Source: Vitis vinifera (lineage: Eukaryota; Streptophyta; Magnoliopsida; Vitales; Vitaceae). Taken from it: a stretch of DNA of 64,000 nucleotides. The position numbers and the translations under genes were made by a program. Position 1 is the first letter of the stretch. Each line of letters begins with the position of its first letter. Of the stretch, positions 11,560-23,596 are shown in pieces. The stretch covers positions 2,657,001 to 2,721,000 of the forward strand of contig NC_081822.1 in the NCBI RefSeq assembly GCF_030704535.1, in the 5' to 3' direction. The notes beneath the pieces are model-generated. The model did no database searches and was not told the DNA's origin. It saw only the letters and a program-made list of their open reading frames with translations.

Positions 11560-13352
11560 ATGCATGTCTTGTTGCTGTGAATAAATATTTTCATCTATCC
11601 CTTTCGCAGAGCTGTAGTGTGAAACTCCAGTACTCCACACGTCAACCATCTCAAACATGTTGTTCAAGCTTTTCACGTGGTTAGCACGTGCCTGTTTTCA
11701 TTAAAAATGTGTTTATTTAATAAGAGTACTTGATAAGAAATTAGTTGAACTTGACATGTTTAAAATATATGAAAATTGGATCATGCAGAGATCAAGAATA
11801 AATTTCAGTTTGGATAAATGTATCCAATGAAAGGTGATTGATCATTCAGTTTTGATAAATAAATATACTTTTGTTTTTTATTAAAAAATATTTTAAAAAC
11901 AAAAAAAATAGGAGGTATATTTAACCGAAAAGTAAGGGCCACTTGACCATGTTTTTTGAAACTTCTTGATAAAAACAGTTTTTTAAAATAAGTTTTAGAA
12001 GACATAGTCAATTTGCCTCATATTTTTCTTTTGTTTTTAAAAACTTATAAAAATAACTTATACTTGTTTTCTAAAAATTATTCTTTTTTTCTTTTTTCTT
12101 TTTTTTTTTAAATAGAGAATATGACCAAACAGTATTTTGTTTTTAAAAACATAAAATATGTGATTTAAAAAACAAGTGACCCAACATATTCATATTTTAT
12201 TTTGTTTTCAAAAATTGGTTAACATAATTTCACTTGTTCTTTAAAAATTATTTTTTATTTTGCTTTAAATTTAAAAATATCTTCAAAAAATAATGATTAA
12301 ATAGTATTATGAATTTTTAAAAATAATTTCTTGTTTTTAAAAATAGAAAACGGTGTGACTTAAAAACAGTTTTGTGTTTACATCACACGTCCTGACACTC
12401 TAAGTTTCATATTCAAATTTGGATGTATTTAATTTTAAATGCAGAAAAACAAAACAACCTAATAAGCTTTCTCTCTCTACAAATAAATTTGTTTGATAGT
12501 GATGTGACTAATAAAAATATAGAAATAATTTAAAAACCACATGTTGAGAATTGAAACAAGTCATGGGCCACTCAACCACACCTTCTCCTTTATTCCATTT
12601 CTTTCCTTCTTCCTCAGTACTTCATCCCACCCCCACACCGGTCTCTTCTTTCTCTTTTGTGTCTTAAAAGGAATAAAATAGCAACTTCATTTTTTAATTA
12701 TTTTTAAGAATTAAATTTTCTTTCAAAACTCAAATATAAAAATGAAACATTTTTACAATATTTTTTATATCTTCAATTACTATTGTAGTACGTGGTTCAT
12801 ATTAAGTGAAAGACATATGGAGAAGAAAAAAATGGTAAATATCGTCACTCCACTCCACTCCGATATTTGTCATTCAAGTTTATATTTTTATTGTTGAGGG
12901 CGACCAATCATTCGATACGGTTTATGGGTATTTTTAGAATTTCATTACATAAGGGTTAATTTAAATACCTTTTTGTATAACTCTAATTTGATATATAGTA
13001 AAAATCTTCTTCCCTGCCCCGTTAACCTAGACAATTCATCGACCATGTTAAATCTGTGTTTTTCTTTTCGTTTTTCTCTAATTTTTCAATCGTTACACGA
13101 AAATCAACAATTACATATTACTTAAAACAATTCACAAAAAATATATTAAAAATAAATCTTAATTTTTTATATTAATTTCTCGCATATATTAAAAAATATA
13201 TATTTCAATTCAAGATCAACATTAATGAAATTTTCTTTTAGTTTTTGAAATTCTTTCAACTTCTTATTAAGACATATCATGTACATACAAAGCATGAAAT
13301 ATTTATAAATGACTATATACGATGTGAGTGTTAAATAGATAAAATTATTATA
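11560..13352. other. AT-rich intergenic spacer
   Basis: No coding region is recognised. About 11780-12380 has repeated TTTTTAAAAA-type inverted sequence typical of decayed MITEs, with no clear termini. Confidence 0.6.
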
Positions 13353-13357
13353 TTCTA

Positions 13358-14088
13358 TGTTGAGGCCTCGCGTCCCTGGTGATCCACGTAGTTGCCAAAT
13401 GGATGGACGCACGATCTCAACCAAAATAGGTTCTTGATTCAATCGTTCCACCTGCAAAAGACGTCCGGACGGAGTGTCCGGATGCACCCTCTGATGGTTT
13501 TGTTAGCCATGGTCAGAGAGAGAGATAAATCAGTTGGCCTTGTCCTAGGTATAGCAAGCTTACCTTCCTTTTTGTGTGAAAGTTGATATATATAGTATCA
13601 GAAGCTTTGACTCTTCTTTAATGGTGGGGAGATATTTTGTGTTGTCATGATGACACTAGGTGGTGGCAGGGCCATCATTACCCTACGGGCGGTTTTGACA
13701 GAGATCGTGGTAGGTGATGCGGCTGTCAGAGATCGTGGTAGGTGATCATGTGAAATGATTGCGGGAAGTGACTTATTGTCACTTCATCTTGTCCCTTCAC
13801 TCTGTAGGTGGCGGAACGTGGGCCATGGCAGGCTTGTTGTGATAACGTGTAAGACTTGCTTTACTTCAGTCAATGACCCGGACAATCATATCCGGATGAC
13901 CTATGTTGGTCATTCGGATGTATTGTGAAGGTCGTCCGGGTGTCTATGTTTATAAGTGTCGTTTGAACTTCCTTGAGGCAGTCCGGATATGAGGGGCGCG
14001 TCCGGATGGGGATGATCCGGATGGTAATACGTGCCATGTGTCACCATGACGTGCGTGACACGTGTTCTCAGGAGGAGGGGTCCCTACA
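13358..14088 (-). repeat. 3' LTR of the Tat element, 731 bp
   Basis: It begins TGTTGAGGCC and ends CCTACA on the plus strand. Near 13690-13745 it carries a 28-bp duplication of the AGATCGTGGTAGGTGAT segment that the other LTR lacks, which accounts for the whole length difference. It contains six exact TCCGGA hexamers. Confidence 0.95.
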
Positions 14089-14103
14089 ATGCCCCCCTTT
14101 TTA
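14089..14103 (-). other. Polypurine tract
   Basis: On the minus strand AAAAAGGGGGGCAT directly abuts the 3' LTR, as expected for plus-strand DNA priming. Confidence 0.85.
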
Positions 14104-14319
14104 ACTTGCCCATTTTGCCCGTGCAAAATGGGCGGGTTAAAAATAATTGATTTTTTGAAACTGCGGCTACTTTTTTGCGCTCATTGGGCCACATGGTGAA
14201 CTAGGGTGAAGAGAGAGAGGAGCATTTATGATGAGCAGTCGTCTCTGTGTATTTCCAGGCAGCATGTCGTTTAAATGATAGCGTAACTGATCGTTTGGTA
14301 TACCGAGGGGTTGTCTCCC

Positions 14320-14327
14320 TATAAATA
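14320..14327 (+). promoter_or_regulatory. TATA box of the antisense gene in the Tat element
   Basis: TATAAATA in the context CCCTATAAATAGCA lies about 370 nt upstream of the antisense start codon, inside the element and outside the LTR. It suggests a dedicated promoter for this gene. The intervening leader is long and may hold an intron. Confidence 0.6.
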
Positions 14328-14690
14328 GCATATTGTGCCCACTGTTGCATTTTTCCTACTGCGTTTTTCTGAGAGTGCTTTCTTCTTCTACCTTCTGCGT
14401 ACCTTTTGCTTTTTGAGTGAAGCCCTAGAGTTTCTTGCTGGTGACTTTTGTGTTCATTGTTGGTGATATAATTGCGGACTTCAACCCTTACGTCTCTAGA
14501 TTTTCGCCTGGTACGTGCATTTGCTCTTGTTTTTTCCTTTGTTGCGTTTGCCTTTGTTGGTTTGTTTCTGATTTGCTTGGGCAAGCTGCTTGCGACTGTG
14601 TGTGAATGTTGGTATTTTTGGTTTCTAGAGTTTTTTTAGGGTGTTTTTGATTGTTGGTGCCTCTTTAACACATTTTTACTAAGCGAGAAG

Positions 14691-17162
14691 ATGTCTGCGA
14701 ACCAGGAAGTGACTTCACCTGTCCCATGTGGTGCTACTCATGCCAAAAAATCGGTTGACAAATTGAGTGTGAAGAAGTTCCGTGAACGGTTCTGTATTCT
14801 CAACGGTGTATCAATTGAACTATCTGAGGGAGAGGCCGTGTCTACTGAAAATGCTGAAGACAATGCTATTTGTTTTAGCAAGGAGCAGTTCAACGCTGGG
14901 CTGCGATTCCCCCTTTTGTCCTTGTTCAAGGAATTCCTGCATTTTACCCAAATTCCCCTGGCGTATATGCATCCGAATATGGTCTGGGTGTTGATGGGGT
15001 GCAGCGTCCTAAGTATGTTGTTCAATTTGGACAGTACTCTATTGGAGGTGCTGTTTATCTACTCGATCAAGAAGCTGAAGACTGATATTTTCAGTTTTGT
15101 CGCTTGCCTGCCGTCCATGCATTTGGTGACCAGCCTGCCGGACTCAACCAAGGGAGGTGCCAAGGGCCATGTGCTGGTGAAGGGCATATGGGCGGGTTTA
15201 GGGACGCATCCGGACAGACCCTTCGCCCCCAACCGATCGCTGAAGGTCCCTGGTATGGTTAGACTATCTTTTGTTTTTCCATGTCTTGCGAGTTTAGGTC
15301 AATATAGTTGGGTTGCTGACATACTTTTGCTTTCTTGGGTGCAGGCCAGAATAAAATGGGAAAATTGGTGGAATGGGTGGAGAAGGCCTCATTTGATCGC
15401 TTGAACAGGCTCTTCGAGATTGCGGCGGTCGAGCGGAGTTGCGAAATGCTGCTTTCTACGCAGAATCTCCGCTCGGTCATTAAGGAGTCGCAGCCGTATG
15501 TGCTGAACATACTCCCCAGGTGGCTGCCTGAAGAAGTTGTAGCCGAGGAACATTTTGTCCTTCAAGATCTGCCTTTCTACGCGGCGGTGCAGGAGGTAGA
15601 TACCCAGACACGCAAAGCCCGCCTTACTGATCGGGAGGATAAAATAAAAGAAGGGCTCTTGCGGAAGGCACCGGGTAGTAAAAGGTCCGCACTTTCTCTG
15701 GTTGGCGCTCCAGCAAAGAAGAAGGGGAAGGTGACAAAGAAGGGGAAGGTTACTGAGAAGGGGAAGGCAGTGAAAATCCCTACTCCACCCAAGGAGTTTG
15801 TAATCCCTCCTATTACCTATGAGGCGGAGGTAATAATAAAGGAGCCTGAAAATCCTCTTCCTCCTTCTATCTCAAGTGGCCTCGGACACGTCGCGGGTCT
15901 GAACCATTTGGGGCCCTCATTGTCAGCGGCTGCCCGTTTGTCTATTTTAGCCGAGGAAACTGCGTCAATAAATACACCCGGCTCTCCCCATCCGGATGCG
16001 AGCGCGATCGAGGCTGTTTGCGCGGATGTGTCGCCTCTCATGGCGACACCTATGGAGGAGATGGGGGCAGAGAACCAGAGTCTGCCATCAGTCGGGCCAA
16101 GCCTTCCTACCCTTCCTCCGGTAAAGGGGCCAACTTCAAGGAGGTCGAGTTCGGCGCGGAACCTAAAGTCCGGCCTCATTGGGCGGCTGCAAGATCGCTT
16201 CCAAGAAACCCTCGAAGTCAGTTGCTCCTCCGTCCAGGATGACCATCCGGATGGGAGTGAGACGGAGATGGCAACTGAGACCCCAGCCGTCCCGGTGGTG
16301 GTCCCGGATGAGGGTATGCCCGGCAAGACCCATCCAGCTGCAAATGAGGGGGCCCCGGATCCGGACGAGGATTTACTCTCTAACACCTCATCAGGGGGGG
16401 ATCCTATTGATAATGCGGCTTGCATCTCCGCTAGCTCTTTTAGCTATGCGGAGTTGGAAGAGAAGTTGAAATAGATTCCACCCGGCTCGACCACTGCCAT
16501 GCCTTCAGCAAAGATGTTCGAAGTGGTGGAAACGGTATAGTGTATTTCTTGATTGTCTTTTGTCATATTGATGTGTTTATGGTATGGTTTGTAACTCTGC
16601 TTCTCTTGTTTGTGTGTTTTGTTTGTAACTGGTGAGCGGTCTGTGCGGCATGGTCCAGCAACATGATCTATTCACTGACCTGTTGCGGACTGCTGATTAC
16701 ATGAAGGCTTTTGCCTCTCAGTGCAAAGACAGTGAAAATCAGCTGCGCTTGAGACTAGAAGAAGCTGAAGCCAATTTATCCACCGCTCGGGAGGACAATG
16801 TGGCTCTCCAGGCAGAGTTGGCTGAGACAAAGAGTCGGGAGGAGTCGATGGATGCCCGCTTGCATGAGGCGGAGGATGAGATGGCTTTTCTAAGGGGGGA
16901 GGTGAGGCAACTCCGGACGAAGATTTCTATTGAAAAGAAGCAGAGGGAAGATTTGCAGCTGCGCTTATCAGTGCAAAAAGAAGAGCTAGAGGGTGAGTTT
17001 GCTGCAGAGCAGGAGGAGCTTGAAGCGGACTACCAAAAGCAAGTGGATGATATGTTCTTCTTCGGCTATCGCTTCTGTATGAAGAAGAATGGCATTAAAC
17101 GGGATTTCCCTTCAATTCCTCCGGGTGAAGAGAATAAGCTATTTGACAAGCCCGCTCCCTGA
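14691..17162 (+). pseudogene. Antisense gene of the Tat element (transposase_28-like domain plus coiled coil), one nonsense mutation
   Basis: The gene runs opposite to gag-pol. Exons 14691-15252 and 15345-16534 join in phase (donor CCTG|GTATGG, acceptor GTGCAG|GCC). A third block, 16632-17162, continues in frame, but its expected acceptor reads TG instead of AG. Together they make 761 codons. The N-terminal part (about residues 30-165) resembles the plant 'putative gypsy type transposon' domain found in such extra ORFs. The middle is Pro/Ser-rich with a KKGK basic stretch near residues 313-330. The last block is a charged heptad coiled coil ending with a conserved FFFGYRFCMKKNGI-like segment. 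An in-frame TAG at 16472-16474 breaks exon 2. Function in the family is not established. Confidence 0.75.
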
Positions 17163-17292
17163 AAGTTTTTCTTTTTGTAATCTTTGCTGCTATCTTGTTT
17201 CTGTAACTTTTGTAGTCCGGAGACCTCCTTGTACACACTTCACAAATATCAATAAAACATACATTTTTGTCATTTGTACTTGTCTCTTTCTT

Positions 17293-18525
17293 TTATTGAT
17301 AATACTGCTTTAAATTCGACACATTCCATGGTCTGAGTAATGGGGTTCCGTCTAACTTTTGTAGATGATAAGCTCCATTTCCACTTGACTTAGATACTAT
17401 ATAGGGTCCTTCCCAGTTGGCTTGGAATTTTCCTGCCCCTGTTTCAGCTGTATTTTCAAAAACTTTTCTAAGTACTAGCGTACCATTTTTGAAGCTTTTG
17501 AGTCGTACTTTGCGATTGTAATGAGCGGATGCTCTTTGTTGATAGTTTGCCAGCCGGATGGCTGCGCTTTCTCTTACTTCATCTGTCCAATCCAAGTTCC
17601 TTCCTAACTCCATGCTTGCATCATCCTGTTTCGCTGCCTCGGTCCGGATAGTGGGTAACCCAATTTCGATAGGAATGACTGCATCCATTCCGTATGCGAG
17701 GGCGAAGGGAGTGTTTCCTGTTGGCCGTCCGGGTGTGGTTCGATAGGCCCACAGAACGTCGGACAACTCTTCTACCCACTTTCCTTTGGCTTGTTCGAGC
17801 TTTTTCTTTAAGGCAATGATCAGAGTTTTGTTTGTGGCTTCTGCTTGCCCGTTACTTTGAGGATAACGGGGTGTAGAGTATGAATTCCGGATGCTTAGTT
17901 CCGAACAGAAATTCCGGAACGCAATACTATCAAACTGTGGACCATTGTCGGTTATAATGGTGTGCGGAATTCCAAAACGGCAGACAATGTTTTTCCATAC
18001 GAACTTGGTGACATATTTGTCTTTGATGCTAGCATACGCTTCAGCTTCTACCCACTTACTGAAGTAATCCGTAGCGACGAGCAGAAATTTCTTTTGGGCA
18101 GGTGCGGCTGGGAGGGGTCCCACTATGTCCATGCCCCATTGTGCGAAGGGCCATGGGCTTGATACTGGTTTCAATGTTTCTGATGGCATATGTGGAATGG
18201 GAGCATACCTTTGACATTTATCACATTTTTTGACATATCCTGCCGCATCCTTCTTCATCGTGGGCCAATAATATCCTTGTGAATGGGCTCTATGTGCCAG
18301 AGATCGCCCTCCTGAATGATTTCCGCATATTCCCTCATGCAACTCAGCTAAGACGTACTAAGCCTCTGATTGACTTAGGCACCGAAGGTAGGGTCCTGTG
18401 AAGGATCACTTGTACAAGTGCCCCCCGATTATGGTGAAACGGGCAGCTTGCATCCGGATCTTGTGTGCCTGCTTGGGATCTCTGGGCAAAGTGCCTGTCC
18501 GGAGGTATTCTGTAATGTTGTTCGT
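17293..18525 (-). pseudogene. Integrase of the Tat element
   Basis: An open stretch of 349 codons (17293-18342) has the HHCC zinc-finger remnant (HxxxC...CDKCQRYAPIPH), then the catalytic core with MDIVGPLP, ITDNGPQF and the NGQAEATNKT block. These match the D,D,E positions of retroviral-type integrases. The C-terminal GPY-type region is present (WEGPYIV). A TAG at 18358-18360 and a reading-frame change further upstream separate it from the RNase H part. Confidence 0.85.
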
Positions 18526-19668
18526 TCAATCTTGGTCGTCTGCTTGCCTTGCCTCAATGGTGTTGCAAGTGGAGGTTTCTGCGACAGAAGGGTTGGTTTG
18601 CACATGTATAGGCAACAATATGGCTTTCTTGATGGGGAGGGAGGCAGCAATGCCTGCTAAGGCGTCGACACGTCTATTTTCAATTCTTTTGATTTTTTCG
18701 ATTGTCCACTCGGTGAATCGTTGTAGGGTGTCCCTTACTTTTGTCAAATATCGTGTCATGCGCGCATCTTTGGCCTCGTATTCCTTCTGGACGTGTTTTA
18801 CAACAAGTTGCGAATCGCTATAGACCCGGAGCTTAGTGACGGATAGGGCCAGAGCGAGGTCTAATCCGGATAAGATGGCCTCATATTATGCTTCATTGTT
18901 GGAGGCAGGGAACCTCAGCCGGATGGCTTGCTCCAGGTGTTCCCCGGTTGGGGATTGTAGCAGAAGCCCGACTCCGGACCCTGATGATCGTGAGGCTCCA
19001 TCCACTCGCAAAGTCCACCATTCTTTTTTATTTGATTCCTGGTGTTGGTTAGGCCTTCGGGCATATTCTAGCACGAAGTCAGCCATTACTTGGCCTTTCA
19101 TGGACAATCTGGGTTGGAATTCGATTCCAAACTCGCTCAATTCGATAGCCCATTGCAGCATTCTTCCGGTTAAGTCTAGCTTGTGCAAAATATTGCGAAT
19201 GGGTTGATCGGTCAGCACGACCACTGGGTGGGCTTGGAAATAAGGGCGGAGCTTCTGGGCAGCGCTACGAAGGGCTAAGGCTATTAGCTCCATTTTTTAA
19301 TACCAGGTTTCTACGTCAGCCAATGCTCTGCTGACGTAGTAGATTGGTTTCTGCTCCTTGGGTGAGGGGCAGCGGAATAGAACGGCGCTGATAGCCCACT
19401 CCAATACAGCCAGATACATGTACAATTTCTCTTTTGGAATGAGACTGCTTAGGATGGATGGTTGCATAAGACAGTGTTTAATCTTTTCAAAAGCATTTTG
19501 ACAGCTGTCCGTCCATCCGTTTGCTCCAGCTTTTCGTATTGCCAAGAAGAAGGGTCGCAATTCATCAGTGAAGCGGGCTATAAAACGCCCTAGTGCGACG
19601 AGTTTGCCTGTGAGGCGCTGTAATTCCTTCTTGCTCCTGGGGGGAGGTGTTTCTATAACTGCCTTGGC
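18526..19668 (-). pseudogene. RNase H and additional archaeal-type RNase H of the Tat element
   Basis: 19297-19668 continues from RT into the RNase H region (AFEKIKHCL, YYVSRAL). 18886-19293 contains VVVLTDQPIRNIL and then a fresh RNase H start, WTLRVDGASRSSGSGVG, the second domain typical of Tat elements. 18526-18759 carries the remainder with RVDALAG. In-frame stops occur at 19297-19299, 18886-18888 and 18526-18528. Confidence 0.8.
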
Positions 19669-20744
19669 TTAATCCGGGCTAACCTCTATCCCTCTTTGGC
19701 TGACCATAAAACCCAGAAATTTGCCAGCACTTACGCCAAATGCGCATTTGGAAGGATTCAGCTTCATGACATACTTCCTCAAAAGGTGAAAAACTTCTTG
19801 TAAATGAAGAACATGTTCCTTTCGGGTTTTTCTTTTAACCACGATATCATCAATATATACCTCTACTATGTGTGGCCTATCAAAGGTTTGAAGATATTTG
19901 TCATCAGTCTCTGATAAATGGCGCCAGCGTTTTTGAGTCCGAATGGCATGACTTTGTAACAATAGAGGTGGTGTAGCGTTATGAATGCTGTTTTTTCCTC
20001 GTCAGTCGGGGACATGGGAATCTGATGATATCCGGAGAAGGCATCCAAGAAAGAGAGCATTCCTTACCCGGTAGTGGAATCCACAATTTGATCTATTCGT
20101 GGCAAAGGGAAACTGTCTTTTGGGCATGCATTATTGAGATTGGTGTAATCTACACAAACCCGCCATTTTCCTTCTTTTTTGGGTACCACCACTACATTTG
20201 CTAACCAATCCGGATAATCTACTTCTCTAATGAATCCGGCTTCTAGCAATTTGTCTATTTCATTTCGGATGACTTTTTGTCTATCCGGGTGAAAGCGCCT
20301 AATCTTCTGCCGGACGGGTCTGGCAGTTGGAAAGATGTTAAGCCTGTGAGATGTAATAGAGGGATGAGTTCCCTTCATATCAGCATGTGCCCATGCGAAG
20401 ATGTCATGGTTTCGTCTGAGGGCGTTTTGCATGCTCTGGGTCTCCTCTGGTGTCATGAGGGAGCTGATGTTTGTGAGGTGAGTACTTTCCTCCAAAATTT
20501 GGATTGTTTGTAAGGGATCTGCTGTCGGGGGATCTTTGTCCACCAGACCCAATAATTGCTATTGGTCACGTGTATGGCTGGGCTCAGGGAGGGGTGCATC
20601 CTCCTGGCTGGTTCCTGCTTCTCGCGCTATCTGGTAGCATTGGCGAGCAGCTAACTGGCTACCGTATAGGTCAATTTGTCCCTCGTTGGTGAGGAAACTC
20701 ACCATTTGATGATATGTAGAAGGGATGGCTTTCATGTAGTGTAG
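19669..20744 (-). pseudogene. Reverse transcriptase of the Tat element
   Basis: RT motifs are clear: VVVPKKEGKWRVCVDYTNLN, then SFLDAFSGYHQI, MPFGLKNAGAIYQRLM and the catalytic YIDD box. Stops interrupt at 20559-20561, 20064-20066 and 19669-19671. A one-base frame change near 19890, just before the YIDD box, separates it from the preceding block. It cannot make active enzyme. Confidence 0.9.
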
Positions 20745-21701
20745 TCATGTGTGCCCTAAGATGACATTGAAGGGTGACAACTCCTGAACCACTGAGAATT
20801 GTACATTGAGAGTGACTGAGCCAGCTTGGACCGGCAATATAATGTCTCCCAAGGATGTAGTTGACGATCCGTTGAATCCGGACAGGATTCGTCCAGGGTT
20901 TTCGAGGCCTGCGAGATTGTGTCTCATGCGGCTAACGACCGATGCTTGTACAAGATCAGCCGAGCTGTCTGGGTCAACCAGGATGCGTCTCACATCGAAG
21001 TCTCCTATCTCTAGGGACAGGATAAGGGCGTCGCGATGCGGCTGCAGTGTCTGGGTGGGATCTACTGGTGGGAAAATGATTGTCCCATCTATGAGGCGAG
21101 GGCCCCCTCCAGTTAGTCCGGGCCGAATGGAATTGATGCGTTCGCGTACTGATGCGGCCCGCAACAACTTCTGCATTTTCCGCTTAGAGTCGTACTCCTC
21201 GTCGGATGGGCCTTCGTTAATATAGTTTATAACGGTTTTGGGGGCGACTGGGGCCCTGGGGGTTCCAGGGTTGTAGTGTTGGGAAGTGATTTTTCCTCCA
21301 GCATCTGAGCGGAGGTATTGCTTTAGATGTCCTGCCTTGATGAGCCTTTCGACCAGATACTGGAGGCTTCTGCATGTTTCTGTCGTATGACCATGTTCCT
21401 TGTGGAAGGCACATCTCTTGTTAGGATCCCTTGTGGATGAGTCCGTTCCTTGGGGTCTGGTCCACCTGAAGTCGGACAAGCCTTGGATCATAGGGAGAAG
21501 TTTTTCATATGATATGGAAAGAGGCGTAAGAGGCGGTTTTTCCGGGCGACTCGGCCCTTCCTGCCTTCGATCAAACGGCTTTGACCGGTCCGGAAGTTTA
21601 GCGTTCCTTTCCGCGGTACCTCTAGGTGCCTGCCCAGCAACCATGACTTGCTGGGTGGCTGCACGTACATCATCTTCGAGCATTGAATATTTGTTAGCAC
21701 G
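20745..21701 (-). pseudogene. Gag C-terminus and aspartic protease of the Tat element
   Basis: The block has a zinc-knuckle-like CAFHKEHGHTTETC and, further on, the protease active site VDPDSSADL. Relatives carry D-P/T-G-S here, so the flap glycine appears replaced by Asp. It ends in a TGA at 20745-20747, where related elements encode Trp (ILGxTWL). Confidence 0.8.
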
Positions 21702-22844
21702 TCAGAACAAATCATCCATCGTTGTAGGAGGCTTTTTAGCTAGCGATTCGAAAAATGGAGTGCCTGGACAGATGCTTCGCTTGAAGATCTGTAGGACAAC
21801 ATCCATGTTGCAAGCCTCTACTTGAAGTACGGCTTGGCCAAACCGCTTCACGAATTCCCTTAAGGATTCGTTGTCTTGCATTTTTATGTTTTGCAGAGTA
21901 CTGATGTTCTGCTTGTGTCGAGTGGAGCACAAGTATTGTTCGACAAAAGCTTCGGACAAATCTCTGAAATTGCCAACAGAATTGGGAGGTAGGCGATGAA
22001 ACCATGATAGGGCCTGCCCTTGTAGATTGGTGGGGAACACTTTGCATAGTAGTGCATCGTTCCCAATATCGAGCGTCATGAGCTGTCGATAATGCATGAT
22101 ATGATCGAAGGGATCGCTGGACCCATCGTATGTGGAAAATTTTGGTACGAGGAATCCCCTTGGGGGCTCGTAATGAATGATGTGAGAGCAAAAAGGCGTG
22201 GAGAGCATGTCGTCTAGCCTTTTGTTGATGGAACCAATTGGTGGCTCGATTGGGAGGTTTTTCCCATCTTGTCGTACCGCTGGGTGCGAATGAACGTTCC
22301 GTACCACGGGGGTGACCATGGGGTCACGGTGCGGGAGCACGTTCTGCACCACGGGGTTGATCATAGGGTCGGGGTGCATTGCCCCGGTTGTGGCTACTGG
22401 TGGCCTTGGTCTCCCAGGCTCTTGTGGGCCTAGTCTTGCGCGCATTGAATTTGACAACTGAGATCTTCTATCGCGTTGTCTTTTCGCTGAAAAATGAGTA
22501 GAGTCCGAGCTTTCCTCACGAAGAGCCCGAGGCATGGGAGTGTGTGGCTCGTGTGGCCTCACGTTGCATGCTTCTGGGATAACTCCTGTTGTCCCAGGAT
22601 ATATTGATTCTGGTTCTGGCCTTGAATTTGCTACTTGGCCTCTTGAACGTTGACGACAAGGAGGCCCTGACGTTGAAGCCTGGATGCGTAGTACCGCGTT
22701 TTCTTCTCTTAATCTTTCTGTTTCCTATAGGAGAACTTTTAGTTGTCGTTCGCTTGCCAACTGTCTTCTTTCGATGGCTTGGCGCCATCCAGAATTATCT
22801 TCTTCTCCCCTACCAGATGAACGGCTTCGGGAAGGTGTGGCCAT
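21702..22844 (-). pseudogene. Gag polyprotein of the Tat element
   Basis: It starts with ATG at 22844, about 37 nt inside the primer-binding site (MATPSRSRSS). It has a charged N-terminal helix, a Pro-rich section, then the retrotransposon gag domain (DPFDHIMHYRQLM, AxSWFHRLPPNSVGNF, FVEQYL). The frame is open apart from a TAG at 22725-22727 and the TGA at 21702-21704. Confidence 0.85.
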
Positions 22845-22880
22845 CTTTACTGGTGACTGAATCAGTGAAAAAATTTCCCA

Positions 22881-22892
22881 CAGACGGCGCCA
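22881..22892 (-). other. Primer-binding site
   Basis: On the minus strand TGGCGCCGTCTG begins one base after the 5' LTR. The first nine bases match the 3' end complement of plant tRNA-Asp; the remainder diverges. Confidence 0.75.
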
Positions 22893-22893
22893 A

Positions 22894-23596
22894 TGTTGAG
22901 GCCTCGCGTTCCTGGTGATCCACGTAGTTGCCAAATGGATGGACGCACGATCTCAACCAAAATAGGTTCTTGATTCAGTCATTCCACCTGCAAAAGACGT
23001 CCGGACGGAGTGTCCGGACGCACCCTCCGATGGTTTTGTTAGCCATGGTCAGAGAGAGAGATAAATCAGTTGGCATTTTCCTAGGTATAGCAAGCTTACC
23101 TTCCTCTTTGTGTGAAGGTTGATATATATAGTATCAGAAGCTTTGACTCTTCTTTAATGGTTGAGAGATATTTTGTGTTGTCATGATGACACTAGGTGGT
23201 GGCAGGGCCATCATCACCCTACGGGCGGTTTTGACAGAGATCGTGGTAGGTGATCATGTGAAATGATCGCGGGAAGTGACTTGTTGTCACTTCATCTTGT
23301 CCCTTCACTCTGTAGGTGGCGGAACGTGGGCCATGGCAGGCTTATTGTGATAACGTGTAAGACTTGCTTTACTTCGGTCAATGACCCGGACAATCATATC
23401 CGGATGACCTATGTTGGTCATTCGGATGTATTGTGAAGGCCGTCCGGATGTCTATGTTTATAAGTGTCGTTTTAACTTCCTTGAGGCAGTCCGGATATGA
23501 GGGGCACGTCCGGATGGGGATGATCCGGATAGTAATACGTGTCATGTGTCACCATGAGGTGCGTGGCACGTGTTCTCAGGAGGAGGGGTCCCTACA
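22894..23596 (-). repeat. 5' LTR of the Tat element, 703 bp
   Basis: It is nearly identical to 13358-14088 except for substitutions, mostly transitions, and the absence of the 28-bp duplication. It is the promoter-bearing LTR for the minus-strand transcript. Confidence 0.95.

Larger units (their letters stand above)
13358..23596 (-). mobile_element. Complete Ty3/Gypsy LTR retrotransposon, Tat lineage, inactivated
   Basis: Two LTRs (TG...CA) bound the element, and TTCTA is duplicated on both sides (13353-13357 and 23597-23601). The primer-binding and polypurine sites show that it is transcribed on the minus strand. Domain order on that strand is gag, protease, RT, RNase H, a second (archaeal-type) RNase H, integrase. 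The extra RNase H is diagnostic of the Tat lineage. Between integrase and the 3' LTR lies a gene in the opposite orientation, also known from Tat relatives. At least ten stops and one frameshift make the pol genes non-functional. By eye the LTRs differ at about 24 of roughly 700 aligned sites plus one 28-bp indel, so the insertion is fairly recent. Confidence 0.95.

Noticed and set aside
15577..16425. Minus-strand open frames opposite the antisense gene
   Set aside because: They lack family motifs and lie opposite a stronger spliced coding region with a conserved N-terminal domain.
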